From Bacillus sp. CH30_1T (GTDB taxonomy: Bacteria; Bacillota; Bacilli; Bacillales; Bacillaceae_B), in the NCBI RefSeq assembly GCF_008364765.1, contig NZ_VTUY01000001.1, positions 249,526 through 313,525 of the forward strand: a DNA stretch of 64,000 bases, written 5' to 3'. A program made the position numbers and the translations under genes. The notes below the pieces were generated by a model, which worked only from the letters and a program-made list of their open reading frames with translations, searched no databases and was not told the DNA's origin. Shown here piece after piece: positions 55,367 to 64,000 of the stretch (positions are counted from its first letter, which is position 1; each line of letters opens with the position of its first letter).

Positions 55367-57298
55367 TCAATCTGCACCTGCACCACCACCGCCGTCTCCG
55401 CCTCCTCCTCCGGAATAACCACCGTCAGAGTAACCGGATGAAGGGCTTGGAGGTGGAACACTCCATTTCCATGAATTCGTCAGGAACTCATGGGGATTCT
55501 GGTCAGATATCAGGAGAGCTGTAAGGGGGGCTGCTGACAATGCAGCTATGTCTGCCAACCCCTTTCCCACCGTTTTTTTCAGTCTCCACTTCCGTTCAAA
55601 CATGAGGGACCGGATCATCCACTTATCCAGTTCATTTCCTCCCACGTTCGGGATGCCTTCTTTCTTTACCTGTTTTCGAAATCTGCGGATGCAGGTTTTC
55701 ACATCGAGTGCCGGTCCAGACAAGGTATGGCGGGGTAACATAATATAAAGAAATATAGTGAGCATTATACACGTGAGGAGTAACGAGATTGCTGTTTCAT
55801 TCATGAGTTGAACCGTTGCGAATAATGAAATGACACTAAATACCAGGAACGGCCACTTCCTTTCTTTCTTCAGCCATCCCCACACCAGGAATCCACCACC
55901 AAAGACACCATACATCCACAGGGCAAAAGCCGATTGCATGTCGAAATAGTAGGCACATAAGATTACTATCAAAATTAAAAGAGGAGGGACTTTCGTTACG
56001 AAGTGAAACCAGCGATCATGCAGGATTTTCGCTTCCTTTGCTTCGTTTAACACGTCTGCAAACCATTCTTTTTCCTGTTCTTTCAACGTCTTGACCTTAG
56101 AATGATATTTTTTCACATGCCGGCTATGATCTTTTTCAATCTTCGTCGCCCCTGCCAAATCCGTCATAGCAAAGGATGCCGATCCGCTCTTGCCCTTTCT
56201 TTTAAAAATCCAGGACACCAGCTTTTCTTCAATCGATGATAACTGATTTCCCATAGGGATTAATGTAAAGAACAAGGTCTCATTCGGGGATCGTGCATCA
56301 CTCAGGAAACGGGTCGTCGTTTTCTGCCGGTGAACTGTTGCCTTCCCTCTTTCCACTAAAGAATATAGGCCCGCCATTAAAGCCCCGTGAGTGAATTTCC
56401 CTCTCCTATGTACCATATACAAGAGAAGGAGATCCGCTTCCAGAACATCAGTAGGTCTGCCGCTTCCTTTTACCCTACCAATCATAAATCCAATGATCAT
56501 AATGAATCCGATCGTACCTAAAGATACTGCCAGTCCAACCAGCACCTTATTGAATGATTCCATTTGATCTTTTCTATGAGCTACAAGCTCCATCCGCTCT
56601 TCTTCTTCCGCAATCACCTTTTCCAAGGGTATAGGGGGAGCGGTCTTTTCTTGTTCACTCATTACAGTGGACGGAAACAGTAACCGCGTTTCCGTTAAGG
56701 AATACATACTGGAAACGGGTGTCGTAAAGCGCACGACCTCTGGGCCTTTCTCTTCCACACTCCCATTTCGATTGTGAAAAAAGGCCGAATACTCCCCAGG
56801 ATCGACCTTCTCCGGAAAAACAAAATCAATCTTCACGTTATGTAAATCCACATCATGGTTACTCCCTGATTCGAAAAAGGGAACTGCCACATCACTATAT
56901 GTATCATACGACTTCACTGCATTCTTCAACTCATAGGCATAAAAAAAGGTTTTCGTGGCGTCCTCCACCGGAAATGGTGATCGATACGTCATCTCCTCCC
57001 GTTCCACCTCAAGAGGACGCAGGTCAGCTTCCTCCATAAACCCAAGCTCCGCCTTACTATTGATCACTTCAGAGGCATTGAACCACTTCACTCCTTCATG
57101 GTTCTCCTCATGAATCGATCTCCTTACACTCTTATACTTCCCATTGAACGTGTACGTGAACAATTCATTGACAAGTACATTTCCATTTGGCTGAATCCAT
57201 GCCCTTATACGTACTTCATCAATACTGTAGGACTTCGCATAAGCCGTCTGTCCAAAGGAGAAGAACAGGATGAGGATTATGAGTAGTTTCTTAAGCAT
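55367..57298 (-). CDS. DUF2207-domain membrane protein
   Basis: A 643-residue protein: signal peptide (about 1-21, ending TAYA), an outside DUF2207 domain (about 22-230), a helix near 260-280, a cytoplasmic region, three or four helices at about 430-520 and a low-complexity glycine/aspartate tail from residue 620 on (GGYSGGGGGDGGGGAGAD). Function unknown; the layout is typical of the family. AAAAGGAGG precedes the ATG. Confidence 0.85.
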   Translation of the reverse strand: MLKKLLIILILFFSFGQTAYAKSYSIDEVRIRAWIQPNGNVLVNELFTYTFNGKYKSVRRSIHEENHEGVKWFNASEVINSKAELGFMEEADLRPLEVEREEMTYRSPFPVEDATKTFFYAYELKNAVKSYDTYSDVAVPFFESGSNHDVDLHNVKIDFVFPEKVDPGEYSAFFHNRNGSVEEKGPEVVRFTTPVSSMYSLTETRLLFPSTVMSEQEKTAPPIPLEKVIAEEEERMELVAHRKDQMESFNKVLVGLAVSLGTIGFIMIIGFMIGRVKGSGRPTDVLEADLLLLYMVHRRGKFTHGALMAGLYSLVERGKATVHRQKTTTRFLSDARSPNETLFFTLIPMGNQLSSIEEKLVSWIFKRKGKSGSASFAMTDLAGATKIEKDHSRHVKKYHSKVKTLKEQEKEWFADVLNEAKEAKILHDRWFHFVTKVPPLLILIVILCAYYFDMQSAFALWMYGVFGGGFLVWGWLKKERKWPFLVFSVISLFATVQLMNETAISLLLTCIMLTIFLYIMLPRHTLSGPALDVKTCIRRFRKQVKKEGIPNVGGNELDKWMIRSLMFERKWRLKKTVGKGLADIAALSAAPLTALLISDQNPHEFLTNSWKWSVPPPSPSSGYSDGGYSGGGGGDGGGGAGAD

Positions 57299-57486
57299 GT
57301 GTTCGTTCCTCCTTTTATGAAAAAGTACATTCGTTTGCTACACTTATTGATTCTCTAACTACAAGTAAGAATATCATCTTCAGCATGGGGACGGATTTTC
57401 CAAAGTCTTGTCCCAAGTAAATCATTTGGGGTCAATTTCTCGTTGTATTCATCATTAAATAATTTCAGATGTTTATTATGTAAGTT

Positions 57487-58065
57487 TCATACGTCCCCTT
57501 CTCTCTGTACAATATATTCTTCCTGCAGAAGCCCATACACCGCACAGTCCTTATACTGACCCTTAGAATTACGGATCATATGCCGAATAATCCCTTCTTG
57601 CTTCATCCCGGCTTTTTCCATAATCCTGCCTGAAGCCGGATTATCCGTATTATGAGCGGCGGATAGTTTATGAGCGTTCATATGTATAAAGGCAAATTCG
57701 ACGACTGCCTGCAATGCTTCGGTCCCATACCCCTTATTCCACCAGTCGTATCCAAGGGAATAACTAACCTCGCAATTCCCTGTGGATTGGTCAAAATCAT
57801 ATAGATCAATCTCCCCGATGATGTCCTCATTATCTTTCAATTCAATGCCCCAGTAACAAAACTCTTTAGAGTCGTATCCCTTTACGATCTTCTCCACCCT
57901 CACCTTTGTTTCAGCAATAGTCTTGTGTGCCGCACTGACACGATTATCGGTGACCCGTTCATCTGAAATCCAATGATCAAAGACGCTTTGCGTATCATCG
58001 AGGCATATCCTTCGAAGAATCAGTCGATCAGTTTCTATTGTGGGGGTTCCGTAAAAGTTGAACAT
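57487..58065 (-). CDS. GNAT N-acetyltransferase (RimJ/RimL-like)
   Basis: A 192-residue acetyltransferase beginning TIETDRLILRRI and carrying the acetyl-CoA loop LGYDWWNKGYGTEALQAVVEF. Substrate unknown: protein N-termini, or an amine such as an antibiotic. ATG 58065 has AGGAGTG 6 bases upstream; earlier ATGs lie next to the preceding gene's stop. Likely co-transcribed with it. Confidence 0.85.
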   Translation of the reverse strand: MFNFYGTPTIETDRLILRRICLDDTQSVFDHWISDERVTDNRVSAAHKTIAETKVRVEKIVKGYDSKEFCYWGIELKDNEDIIGEIDLYDFDQSTGNCEVSYSLGYDWWNKGYGTEALQAVVEFAFIHMNAHKLSAAHNTDNPASGRIMEKAGMKQEGIIRHMIRNSKGQYKDCAVYGLLQEEYIVQREGDV

Positions 58066-58096
58066 GCTGTCACTCCTATCTGAACCAATCATCATA

Positions 58097-58411
58097 TTAA
58101 AAATAAGTAACCATCATAATGACAAAACTGATCAGCGTAAATAAAACTGCTCCATAAAACACTGAACCTACATTCGCTTTCAGCTCATTATCCTTCTGAA
58201 TCTTCCACCCTGCCTCACTTGCTTCCAAAGTGGCCCCTTTCGATAACGCACCACCGCTACTGTTGAAAAAGAAAAGGCCCACCGTTATTCCGAGACCGAT
58301 GAAAAAGCTCCACTCTCCGTAAGAAAAAGAGAACAGAAGGCTCCCGATCCAAATGCCAATAGCAAGAATCGCAGCCGTTACTAATGACGTTCGTGTTATG
58401 AATTTCTTCAT
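58097..58411 (-). CDS. Small hypothetical membrane protein
   Basis: A 104-residue protein with three helices: two near the N-terminus (about 10-30 and 36-52) and one at the C-terminus (about 82-103), separated by a soluble loop (GATLEASEAGWKIQKDNELK). No secure family. Precedes the GNAT gene on the same strand. Confidence 0.6.
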   Translation of the reverse strand: MKKFITRTSLVTAAILAIGIWIGSLLFSFSYGEWSFFIGLGITVGLFFFNSSGGALSKGATLEASEAGWKIQKDNELKANVGSVFYGAVLFTLISFVIMMVTYF

Positions 58412-58535
58412 ATTAATTCCCCCTCGTATTACTTACATTTACGAATGGACCTTTATAAAAGTTTCAATTTTCAGTCAATGTTGAATTGTGATACTTTCAC
58501 TCCACCTGCAAAATAATCTTTCTCAACCATTGAAC

Positions 58536-58775
58536 TTAATTCGTTTTATCCAAGTACCAAATTAATAGAGATCCTATCACATGAGGTAATATCTCGCTCA
58601 TAATCCCTAAAACCATGAAAACCATTCCATACTGTTTTTTCTCGTAATCCTTTTTTAAGACCAGCCCCACGCAAAAGGCGATGAAACCGTGAAGGATCGA
58701 GGGAGTGAAGAAGGCCAAAATGACCGATAACCAACCGACGAAGATCATTATGTTAGTGCCTTTCTTTTCTTTCAT
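58536..58775 (-). CDS. Small hypothetical membrane protein
   Basis: A 79-residue protein with two or three helices and a KKDYEKKQYG loop. GAGGGGG lies 6 bases before the ATG. Family not recognised. Co-directional with its neighbours. Confidence 0.6.
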   Translation of the reverse strand: MKEKKGTNIMIFVGWLSVILAFFTPSILHGFIAFCVGLVLKKDYEKKQYGMVFMVLGIMSEILPHVIGSLLIWYLDKTN

Positions 58776-58806
58776 ACGATCCCCCTCTTTCTTAAATAGG
58801 CTGGTT

Positions 58807-59190
58807 TCATGTAGCAGTCTTGAAAAATGCCTCTTTCACATAAATCGTATAAATCAAGACGATGACCGAAAAAACAAAATTCCCTATAAAGGGTTGTTGA
58901 GGTTCATTCGTTAATAATATGAAACTGATGAATCCAAATAGTACCGAGTACGTAATCAATAACCAAAAACCCCATTTTTTCAATCTCATGTACCCGTAAG
59001 CCATCAACAGAGAAAAGAACGCCACTAATACTCTCATGATTCGTTCAGGTAAGACTGATACTCCAAACCGTTCAGAAATGCCAATGGTGTCAGCACCAGC
59101 CTGATAAAAAATAGCGGTGAACAATAATACGATACTACCAAAAATATAAAAATAGCCAATGATTGATACACCTAATGGTCTCTTCACCAT
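58807..59190 (-). CDS. Hypothetical membrane protein (four helices)
   Basis: A 127-residue protein with four hydrophobic helices, starting MVKRPLGVSIIGYFYIFGS, a beginning common in small Bacillus membrane proteins. AGGAGG lies 4 bases before the ATG. Function unknown. Confidence 0.62.
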   Translation of the reverse strand: MVKRPLGVSIIGYFYIFGSIVLLFTAIFYQAGADTIGISERFGVSVLPERIMRVLVAFFSLLMAYGYMRLKKWGFWLLITYSVLFGFISFILLTNEPQQPFIGNFVFSVIVLIYTIYVKEAFFKTAT

Positions 59191-59257
59191 TTTACCTCCT
59201 GTGGTTTATAAGTCATCTAACTAACTCAATACCAATTATGAAAAAAAAACACTGCAC

Positions 59258-59899
59258 CTACTCTATGTCCTTTTCCACCCAATACCCCTCATCCGAATTC
59301 CTCACCACCACATCAAAATTCTCATGCTTCGGGTGCATAAAGACTTCATATTGAATTCTTCGCTCGTCGCGGTTTTTTCGTAAATACTCCACATCCATCC
59401 CTCTTTCGGAAACATCGCGGATTCCCATTCTCACGAGCTCCGTCTCACCATCCGTATAGAAGTAAATCTTAAGGTCGTAAAGATCGGGATTGCTGAATGC
59501 AACAGACATCCCTTCTACAATCGTCACGTTATTTCTGGACGAGATGAGCTGACTTCGTTCATAGGGGACGTCAAGGGTGTAGAAATCCATTCCCTCCTTC
59601 ACCATCTTGACGTCCCGGTCGAGGGCGAATAGATGATGGGCCGCAGGATGGCAGGCGGTCATCTTGGATCGATGGATTTCATTGTTGCACTCATATTGGA
59701 TGGAGGTGTGTTTTCTGACGTCAGAATTGACGATATAGGGATCGGTGTTGATGTAATTGATTCCCTGACCTTCCAAAATCGTCAACAGTTTCTTCGCAAA
59801 CGTAGTTTTACCGGAAGCACCATGGCCTGAAATGCCGATGACCATTTTTCCATCCTGCTTATTTAATCGATTGGCTATGTTATGTAAAATCTTTTCCAT
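59258..59899 (-). CDS. Uridine-kinase-like P-loop protein
   Basis: A 213-residue kinase of the uridine kinase/phosphoribulokinase-like group: Walker A GHGASGKTT at 25-33, INTDPYIV after strand 2, and a putative lid region with RDVSERGMDVEYLRKNRDER. It probably phosphorylates a nucleoside or related sugar; true Udk proteins are more conserved, so the substrate is open. AAGGAGAG precedes the ATG. Confidence 0.8.
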   Translation of the reverse strand: MEKILHNIANRLNKQDGKMVIGISGHGASGKTTFAKKLLTILEGQGINYINTDPYIVNSDVRKHTSIQYECNNEIHRSKMTACHPAAHHLFALDRDVKMVKEGMDFYTLDVPYERSQLISSRNNVTIVEGMSVAFSNPDLYDLKIYFYTDGETELVRMGIRDVSERGMDVEYLRKNRDERRIQYEVFMHPKHENFDVVVRNSDEGYWVEKDIE

Positions 59900-59914
59900 G
59901 AATTCTCTCCTTGT

Positions 59915-60154
59915 TTATAAGCTATTCTCAATCATCCCCGCTGACTTCGATTTCGTCCCCATCCTCATGCCGTCAAGATTCCGGTCTGGAAGCCCCAGTT
60001 CATACATCCGATCCCGCAAACTTAATTGCTTGATGACCATTGCCAGTAAGAATCCGGCCAAGGACAGATAAAGTAAGTAATCGAGATCGAAAAACAGCGA
60101 AACACATAATAATAGAATAGAAGGAAGGCCTCTCAGCAACTGAACCTTTATCAT
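59915..60154 (-). CDS. Small hypothetical membrane protein coupled to pepF
   Basis: A 79-residue protein with two helices (about 10-25 and 27-42) and a polar C-terminal half. Its ATG overlaps the oligopeptidase stop (ATGA) and no own ribosome site is visible, so it depends on translational coupling. It lies 15 bases before the kinase gene. Confidence 0.5.
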   Translation of the reverse strand: MIKVQLLRGLPSILLLCVSLFFDLDYLLYLSLAGFLLAMVIKQLSLRDRMYELGLPDRNLDGMRMGTKSKSAGMIENSL

Positions 60155-61923
60155 AGAGTAGCTGCCAATCTCACAAACTCCTCGCTATCCTCTACACACA
60201 ACCTCATCCCTTTTTCCCAAAAGGCTTCTTCGGTAATGTCTTCCCCCAAATGCTTCATGACGAGGTCTTCTGCCGACATGCTGCCTGAATCCCGCAAGAG
60301 GTCCATGTAATGCTCCTCGAATCTTTCCCCCGTTTCCTTCGCCCTGGCGAAGAAGTTGAGTGCAAGTAAATACCCAAAGGTGTAAGGAAAGTTATAGAAA
60401 GGAGATTCTGTTTTATAGAAGTGGGGCGTCCATACCCAGGAGTGTACCGGTACCTCATCAAGGGAACCGGCATAACCCTCTTCCATGGCAGACTTCATCA
60501 GTTCGTTCAAGCGTGCTGCGGGGACGAACCCCTTTTTCCGTTCTTCGTGAAAGTCCTTTTCAAAGATGAACCGTGCATGTAGGTTCATGAAGTTCATGAC
60601 GCTTCTCTTCAATTTCTCATCGAGGATAAACAGTTTCTCTTCCTCAGACTCCGCTTTTTCCATGGCCGCTTCGAGGATGATCATCTCCGCGAAGGTCGAC
60701 GCCGTTTCGGCCAAGCTCATGGGATAGGATTTGTTCATCCCGTTCACTGATTTCATTGCATGGTTATGAAAGGCATGACCCAGTTCATGCACAAGAGTCA
60801 ACACCCCTTTGAAGGTGCCAGGAAACGTGAGGAACACCCTGGACTCCCCTGTTAACGGGAATCCTGCACAAATGGGAACCGCAGACTTTCCAGGACGATT
60901 TTCCGCTTCGACCCAGCCTTCACGAAAAGCCTTCTCCGCGAACCGTCCCATTTCCGGCCCGAACGTACGAAATTGTTCCTCGATCAACGCAGCGGCTTCT
61001 CCGTATTCGATTCCTTGGTGATCGTGATTCATTGGGGACCAAAAGTGATAGGACTTCATTTTGGCATCCCCATTCATCCGGGCTTTCACGTTCAGATAAT
61101 CGCCAAAAGGTTCTTTATATCTCTCCATGACTGAAAACATGCTATTCAGCGTTTCTTCCTTCATCCGGTTTTGGGCGAGAGGAACATGGAGTACGTCCTC
61201 AATCCCCACCCTCTTATACATGTTTAACCTGAAACCGGCCAGATAATTCAGGATTTGCGCGAACTGACCCTCATGCTCGGTCCACTTTTCCACCAGCGCC
61301 TCATGAGATTCTTTTCGAACCGAAGCATCGTGGTGCGAACGCAGATTGATAGCCTGTCCAACCGAGAAATCCTGACCCTTCACCTGGACCTTGATACTGC
61401 TCATGAACGATTGATAGAACTGCCCCCAGGCGTGGTACCCGTCTGACATGAGCTCCGACACTTCCTGCACAGGCTCCCGGTCCGCTTCTTCCCGCCATTC
61501 ATTCAAGATGAATCGATACCCCTTTAAGTCCTCTGAATCAAGCAAACTCTTCCATACTGATTCCTCCGTATGGGCTAATTTCCTTTTCAGGTCACTGGTC
61601 ATAGAATCATATTTTGATTGAAGAACAGTGGTTTCCCCTCTGTAGAATTGTGCACCCTGGGCTTTTGGATTTTCTGAAAGAAGACATATGGCGTAGGATC
61701 TTGCTTGTGATATAGACATCTTTATTTCTCTAAGATGATCTAGGAAGCCTGCTAGTTGATCCGAATCGCTAAGTGGAGCCGTCCACTTTTTCATGGTCTC
61801 CTCAAGCTTCATGATCTTGGCTTCCGTCTGTTTCATATGGTCATGCAATTCGGGTGATGTGCTTCCACCTTTGAAGATGCTGTCGAGATTCCATATTGGA
61901 TTATATTTTGTTTGAGTCACCAT
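60151..61923 (-). CDS. pepF: M3-family oligoendopeptidase F
   Basis: A 590-residue cytoplasmic zinc metallopeptidase that cleaves short oligopeptides. The HEXXH motif is in TLVHELGHAFHNHAM with the third ligand glutamate in MSLAETASTFAEM. Full family length. GGGGGAG lies before the ATG. Probably forms one transcript with the small membrane protein and the kinase downstream. Confidence 0.93.
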   Translation of the reverse strand: MVTQTKYNPIWNLDSIFKGGSTSPELHDHMKQTEAKIMKLEETMKKWTAPLSDSDQLAGFLDHLREIKMSISQARSYAICLLSENPKAQGAQFYRGETTVLQSKYDSMTSDLKRKLAHTEESVWKSLLDSEDLKGYRFILNEWREEADREPVQEVSELMSDGYHAWGQFYQSFMSSIKVQVKGQDFSVGQAINLRSHHDASVRKESHEALVEKWTEHEGQFAQILNYLAGFRLNMYKRVGIEDVLHVPLAQNRMKEETLNSMFSVMERYKEPFGDYLNVKARMNGDAKMKSYHFWSPMNHDHQGIEYGEAAALIEEQFRTFGPEMGRFAEKAFREGWVEAENRPGKSAVPICAGFPLTGESRVFLTFPGTFKGVLTLVHELGHAFHNHAMKSVNGMNKSYPMSLAETASTFAEMIILEAAMEKAESEEEKLFILDEKLKRSVMNFMNLHARFIFEKDFHEERKKGFVPAARLNELMKSAMEEGYAGSLDEVPVHSWVWTPHFYKTESPFYNFPYTFGYLLALNFFARAKETGERFEEHYMDLLRDSGSMSAEDLVMKHLGEDITEEAFWEKGMRLCVEDSEEFVRLAATL

Positions 61924-62107
61924 TATCTCCCCCTATCAAGTTCCGGACAAAACGTATGTTCTTATCTTACCTTTTTTTGAACTATTTTCCAACTCTTACT
62001 TCAAAAGTTTTTAATCTCCTAATTTGAAGAAAGAATCATATATTGCGAAAGCGGATCAAAAACCATGTACCTGTTAGAATTTTTCCAGAGTACACATACC
62101 CAAAATA

Positions 62108-62140
62108 TAGTTGACACTGTCAACTAATATACATTACACT
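62108..62140 (+). promoter_or_regulatory. Promoter with perfect palindromic operator before the MarR-GNAT gene
   Basis: TAGTTGACA, C, TGTCAACTA (62108-62126) is a perfect 9-1-9 palindrome. It contains the -35 TTGACA; TACACT follows at 18 bases (62135-62140). The size and symmetry suit a MarR dimer, so autorepression is likely. Confidence 0.65.
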
Positions 62141-62180
62141 TATTTTATTGAAAGATTCACGATCCCAAGGAGGTCTATTC

Positions 62181-63104
62181 ATGAAATCAATTAATGGTAT
62201 CGAGAAAATTCGTAAATTCAACAGATTCTATGCAAATGTACTTGGAAAGATTGATCAGGAACTGTATAACCAGCCTTTTTCACTAACAGAGGCCCGAGTC
62301 ATAACAGACATTCATGAAAGGAACGGCTGCACCTCAACAGAGATTAGAGCGAACCTTGGAATTGATAGGGGCTATATGAGCCGGATCGTTCAACGCTTTG
62401 AAGACGAAGAAATTATTATGAAAAAGCAGGCCAGCCATGACAAACGCCAATATTCCCTTTACCTCACCGACAAGGGTACGGGCATTTATAATGATCTGGT
62501 TGAAAATGCAAATATCGGTGTAGCTAAAATGATTGAAAGCCTGTCAGAAGAAGAACTCTCCAAATTAGTTTCATCTATGGAAACAATCGAAACCCTTTAT
62601 ACGAATGAACCGCAAGCCCAACCAGTGATTACCATCCGACCATTTCAACCAGGTGATCTTGGATACGTCGCATACTTGCATGGAAGGTTGTACGACAGGA
62701 AATATCAGTTTGGACCGATGTTCGAATATTACGTCATGAAAGGGTTGACTGAATTCATGATGAATACGGATGGAGGAGAACTATGGGTGGCTGAAGTAGA
62801 TAGTGAAATCGTCGGATCGATTGCCATAACGAAGTCAAGTGATACCGTTACTCAGCTTAGGTGGTTCGTTTTAGACGAGAACTATCAAGGAATGGGCATA
62901 GGAAAACAGCTCATGGAGACTTCCCTTAACTTCTGTAAAGAGAACCGCTACGAACATGTATTCTTATGGACTGTGAGCACATTAACAACCGCTCGGCACC
63001 TCTACCAGAAATATCAATTTAAACTAACGGAAGAAAAGCCAAATGAAGAATGGACCGGGACTACTTTAATGGAAGAACGATGGGATCTCGATCTTTCTGA
63101 ATAG
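62181..63104 (+). CDS. MarR-type regulator fused to a GNAT acetyltransferase
   Basis: A 307-residue fusion: MarR winged helix-turn-helix (about 1-145, with TSTEIRANLGIDRGYMSRIVQR and KKQASHDKRQYSLYLT) and a GNAT domain (about 155-305, acetyl-CoA loop YQGMGIGKQLM). Such bifunctional proteins occur across bacteria; the acetyl acceptor is unknown. ATG 62181 has AAGGAGGT 6 bases upstream, whereas the ATG-like start at 62148 has none. Confidence 0.9.
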   Translation: MKSINGIEKIRKFNRFYANVLGKIDQELYNQPFSLTEARVITDIHERNGCTSTEIRANLGIDRGYMSRIVQRFEDEEIIMKKQASHDKRQYSLYLTDKGTGIYNDLVENANIGVAKMIESLSEEELSKLVSSMETIETLYTNEPQAQPVITIRPFQPGDLGYVAYLHGRLYDRKYQFGPMFEYYVMKGLTEFMMNTDGGELWVAEVDSEIVGSIAITKSSDTVTQLRWFVLDENYQGMGIGKQLMETSLNFCKENRYEHVFLWTVSTLTTARHLYQKYQFKLTEEKPNEEWTGTTLMEERWDLDLSE

Positions 63105-63141
63105 AGGATCAATTGGAACTGAAAACAGTTTGCCAAGAGTC

Positions 63142-63189
63142 TGACCCCAAATTTCGACAAAAGGATCATCAGTTGAAATTTCGGGGTCA
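63142..63189. repeat. Inverted repeat TGACCCC...GGGGTCA
   Basis: Arms TGACCCCAAATTTC and GAAATTTCGGGGTCA enclose about 20 bases between the convergent MarR-GNAT and nucleotidase genes. It may act as a terminator, though no T-run follows, and resembles other short GGGTC-type dispersed hairpins. Confidence 0.5.
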
Positions 63190-63254
63190 TAACTCAAAAA
63201 GAAAATCCAGGTGACGGTCACTTTAAAAATCCCGTCCTGGTCACTGACATTCTT

Positions 63255-64000
63255 CTATAGATTTAACATAACGGAATTTTTCCTGTAGGCTCTTAAATAA
63301 TTCATAAATACATCCTTCACCATCTCTGTCTTTCCAACCTCGATCAATTGATTCCCCTTCACCGAAGAATATCCACATACTTCTTCGTACAATAACGGAG
63401 ACCCGGTCCCTACCCTGTAGACCTTCTCTTCCACTAGGTTTTCCCCATTCACTTTAACATCGGATAGTACGCCATCATGGTGACTCCATGTAATTCCAGA
63501 GAACGCCAAAGCCCCAATCGGGATCCCGTGAGGCCTGAATCCATTTCCGTATACCTGTTTGGAGGTAATCTCCCCATTAAAACTATCCTCTATCAATCTC
63601 ACAATTTGTTCACCTTTAAGCTCCATCAACACAGGAGAATGCATGCTTTTGCATCTGTTGTACACATCCCCCTTCGTCACATCACCGGATTCCAAGCCTT
63701 GGTCCACTGCGGCTCCCCCATACATAATACCAATCTCAGACTTCCAGTAGTCCCGAACGGAATCTGCCATTAATTGAATGATATAGGCATGAGTAAGGTC
63801 TTCCCTCGTCGTGAACAATACCTCAGACAAAAATTCATTCGTTTCCTCACGACCCTTTTCTAAAATGGCTTCCATACTGGCATCGGATTCGGGAGTGATT
63901 TCAACTAATTTTCCCTCGTACGATTCAATCTTATGAAGACCATTCTCGTTAAGTAAGTCCAATTTCAACTCCCCTACATATTGCCCGTGAGAACCCGCTT
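63255..64000 (-). CDS. 5'-nucleotidase family protein, C-terminal part (YunD-like), cut by window end
   Basis: At least 248 residues of the C-terminal substrate-binding domain of a UDP-sugar hydrolase/5'-nucleotidase. The frame is open to the window edge, reading AGSHGQYVGELKLDL, so a TTG near 63968 is internal and not the start. Conserved pieces include NRCKSMHSPVLMELKGEQIV, GNGFRPHGIP and YRVGTGSPLL. The metallophosphatase half must lie beyond base 64000. Intracellular or exported form cannot be told. Confidence 0.8.
   Translation of the reverse strand, partial: AGSHGQYVGELKLDLLNENGLHKIESYEGKLVEITPESDASMEAILEKGREETNEFLSEVLFTTREDLTHAYIIQLMADSVRDYWKSEIGIMYGGAAVDQGLESGDVTKGDVYNRCKSMHSPVLMELKGEQIVRLIEDSFNGEITSKQVYGNGFRPHGIPIGALAFSGITWSHHDGVLSDVKVNGENLVEEKVYRVGTGSPLLYEEVCGYSSVKGNQLIEVGKTEMVKDVFMNYLRAYRKNSVMLNL

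Overview
The window comes from an endospore-forming, low-to-mid G+C Bacillaceae chromosome. Evidence for this is three clusters of spore germinant-receptor genes, strong AGGAGG-type ribosome sites with many TTG and GTG starts, TTGACA/TATAAT promoters, PerR-type boxes and a CcpA-type cre. A marine-type Bacillus or Rossellomorea-like genome is my guess and cannot be proved here. There are no rRNA or tRNA genes, no CRISPR array, no recognisable transposase and no prophage; it reads as ordinary chromosome made of small operons.

Layout. 1-3.2 kb: xylose regulator (ROK) and GH43 beta-xylosidase behind an operator-overlapped promoter. 3.2-7.9 kb: an EamA transporter behind an attenuator-like leader, an SRPBCC protein, an M28-type peptidase and a possibly acquired ankyrin protein. 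8-11.7 kb: germinant-receptor operon 1 (A-B-C, minus strand). 11.9-15.7 kb: acyl-CoA dehydrogenase and acyl-CoA synthetase, with a TetR regulator. 15.9-19.5 kb: FadR-type regulator divergent from a PLP sulfur-amino-acid enzyme and an NhaC-family carrier. 19.6-24 kb: receptor cluster 2 (A-C-B), with gerB split by an in-frame stop and a divergent two-helix protein resembling a receptor D subunit. 24-29.1 kb: two-component system plus a large FtsX-type ABC exporter with response-regulator-like repeats in front. 29.3-37.7 kb: peroxide defence (katG, ahpC-ahpF, each with a PerR-like box) around a YdcZ-Crp-YdcZ operon and some small genes.

37.9-42.4 kb: receptor operon 3 (A-B-C, plus strand). 42.5-47.3 kb: a PP-loop ATPase, a P-loop kinase-like protein, an 820-base gene-poor stretch holding a 20-bp tandem repeat and a gene remnant, a CNNM/CBS/CorC protein with an unusual hairpin in its ribosome-binding region, and a DUF6843-like protein. 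47.4-49.4 kb: two near-identical KGG-motif stress-protein genes with duplicated promoter regions. 49.4-64 kb: MFS, DinB, thioesterase, LysR, methyltransferase, DUF2207, GNAT, small membrane proteins, a uridine-kinase-like protein, oligoendopeptidase F, a MarR-GNAT fusion with a perfect palindromic operator, and a 5'-nucleotidase cut by the window end.

Themes: spore germination (three receptor sets), peroxide defence, and catabolic modules each carrying their own regulator. The points most worth a second look are the hairpin that appears to bridge a distant Shine-Dalgarno to a TTG start at 46 kb, the leader terminator before the EamA gene, the KGG duplication bounded by inverted repeats, and the decayed or broken genes (gerB at 20.2 kb, the DUF6843 remnant at 44.5 kb, a frameshifted small gene at 51.3 kb).
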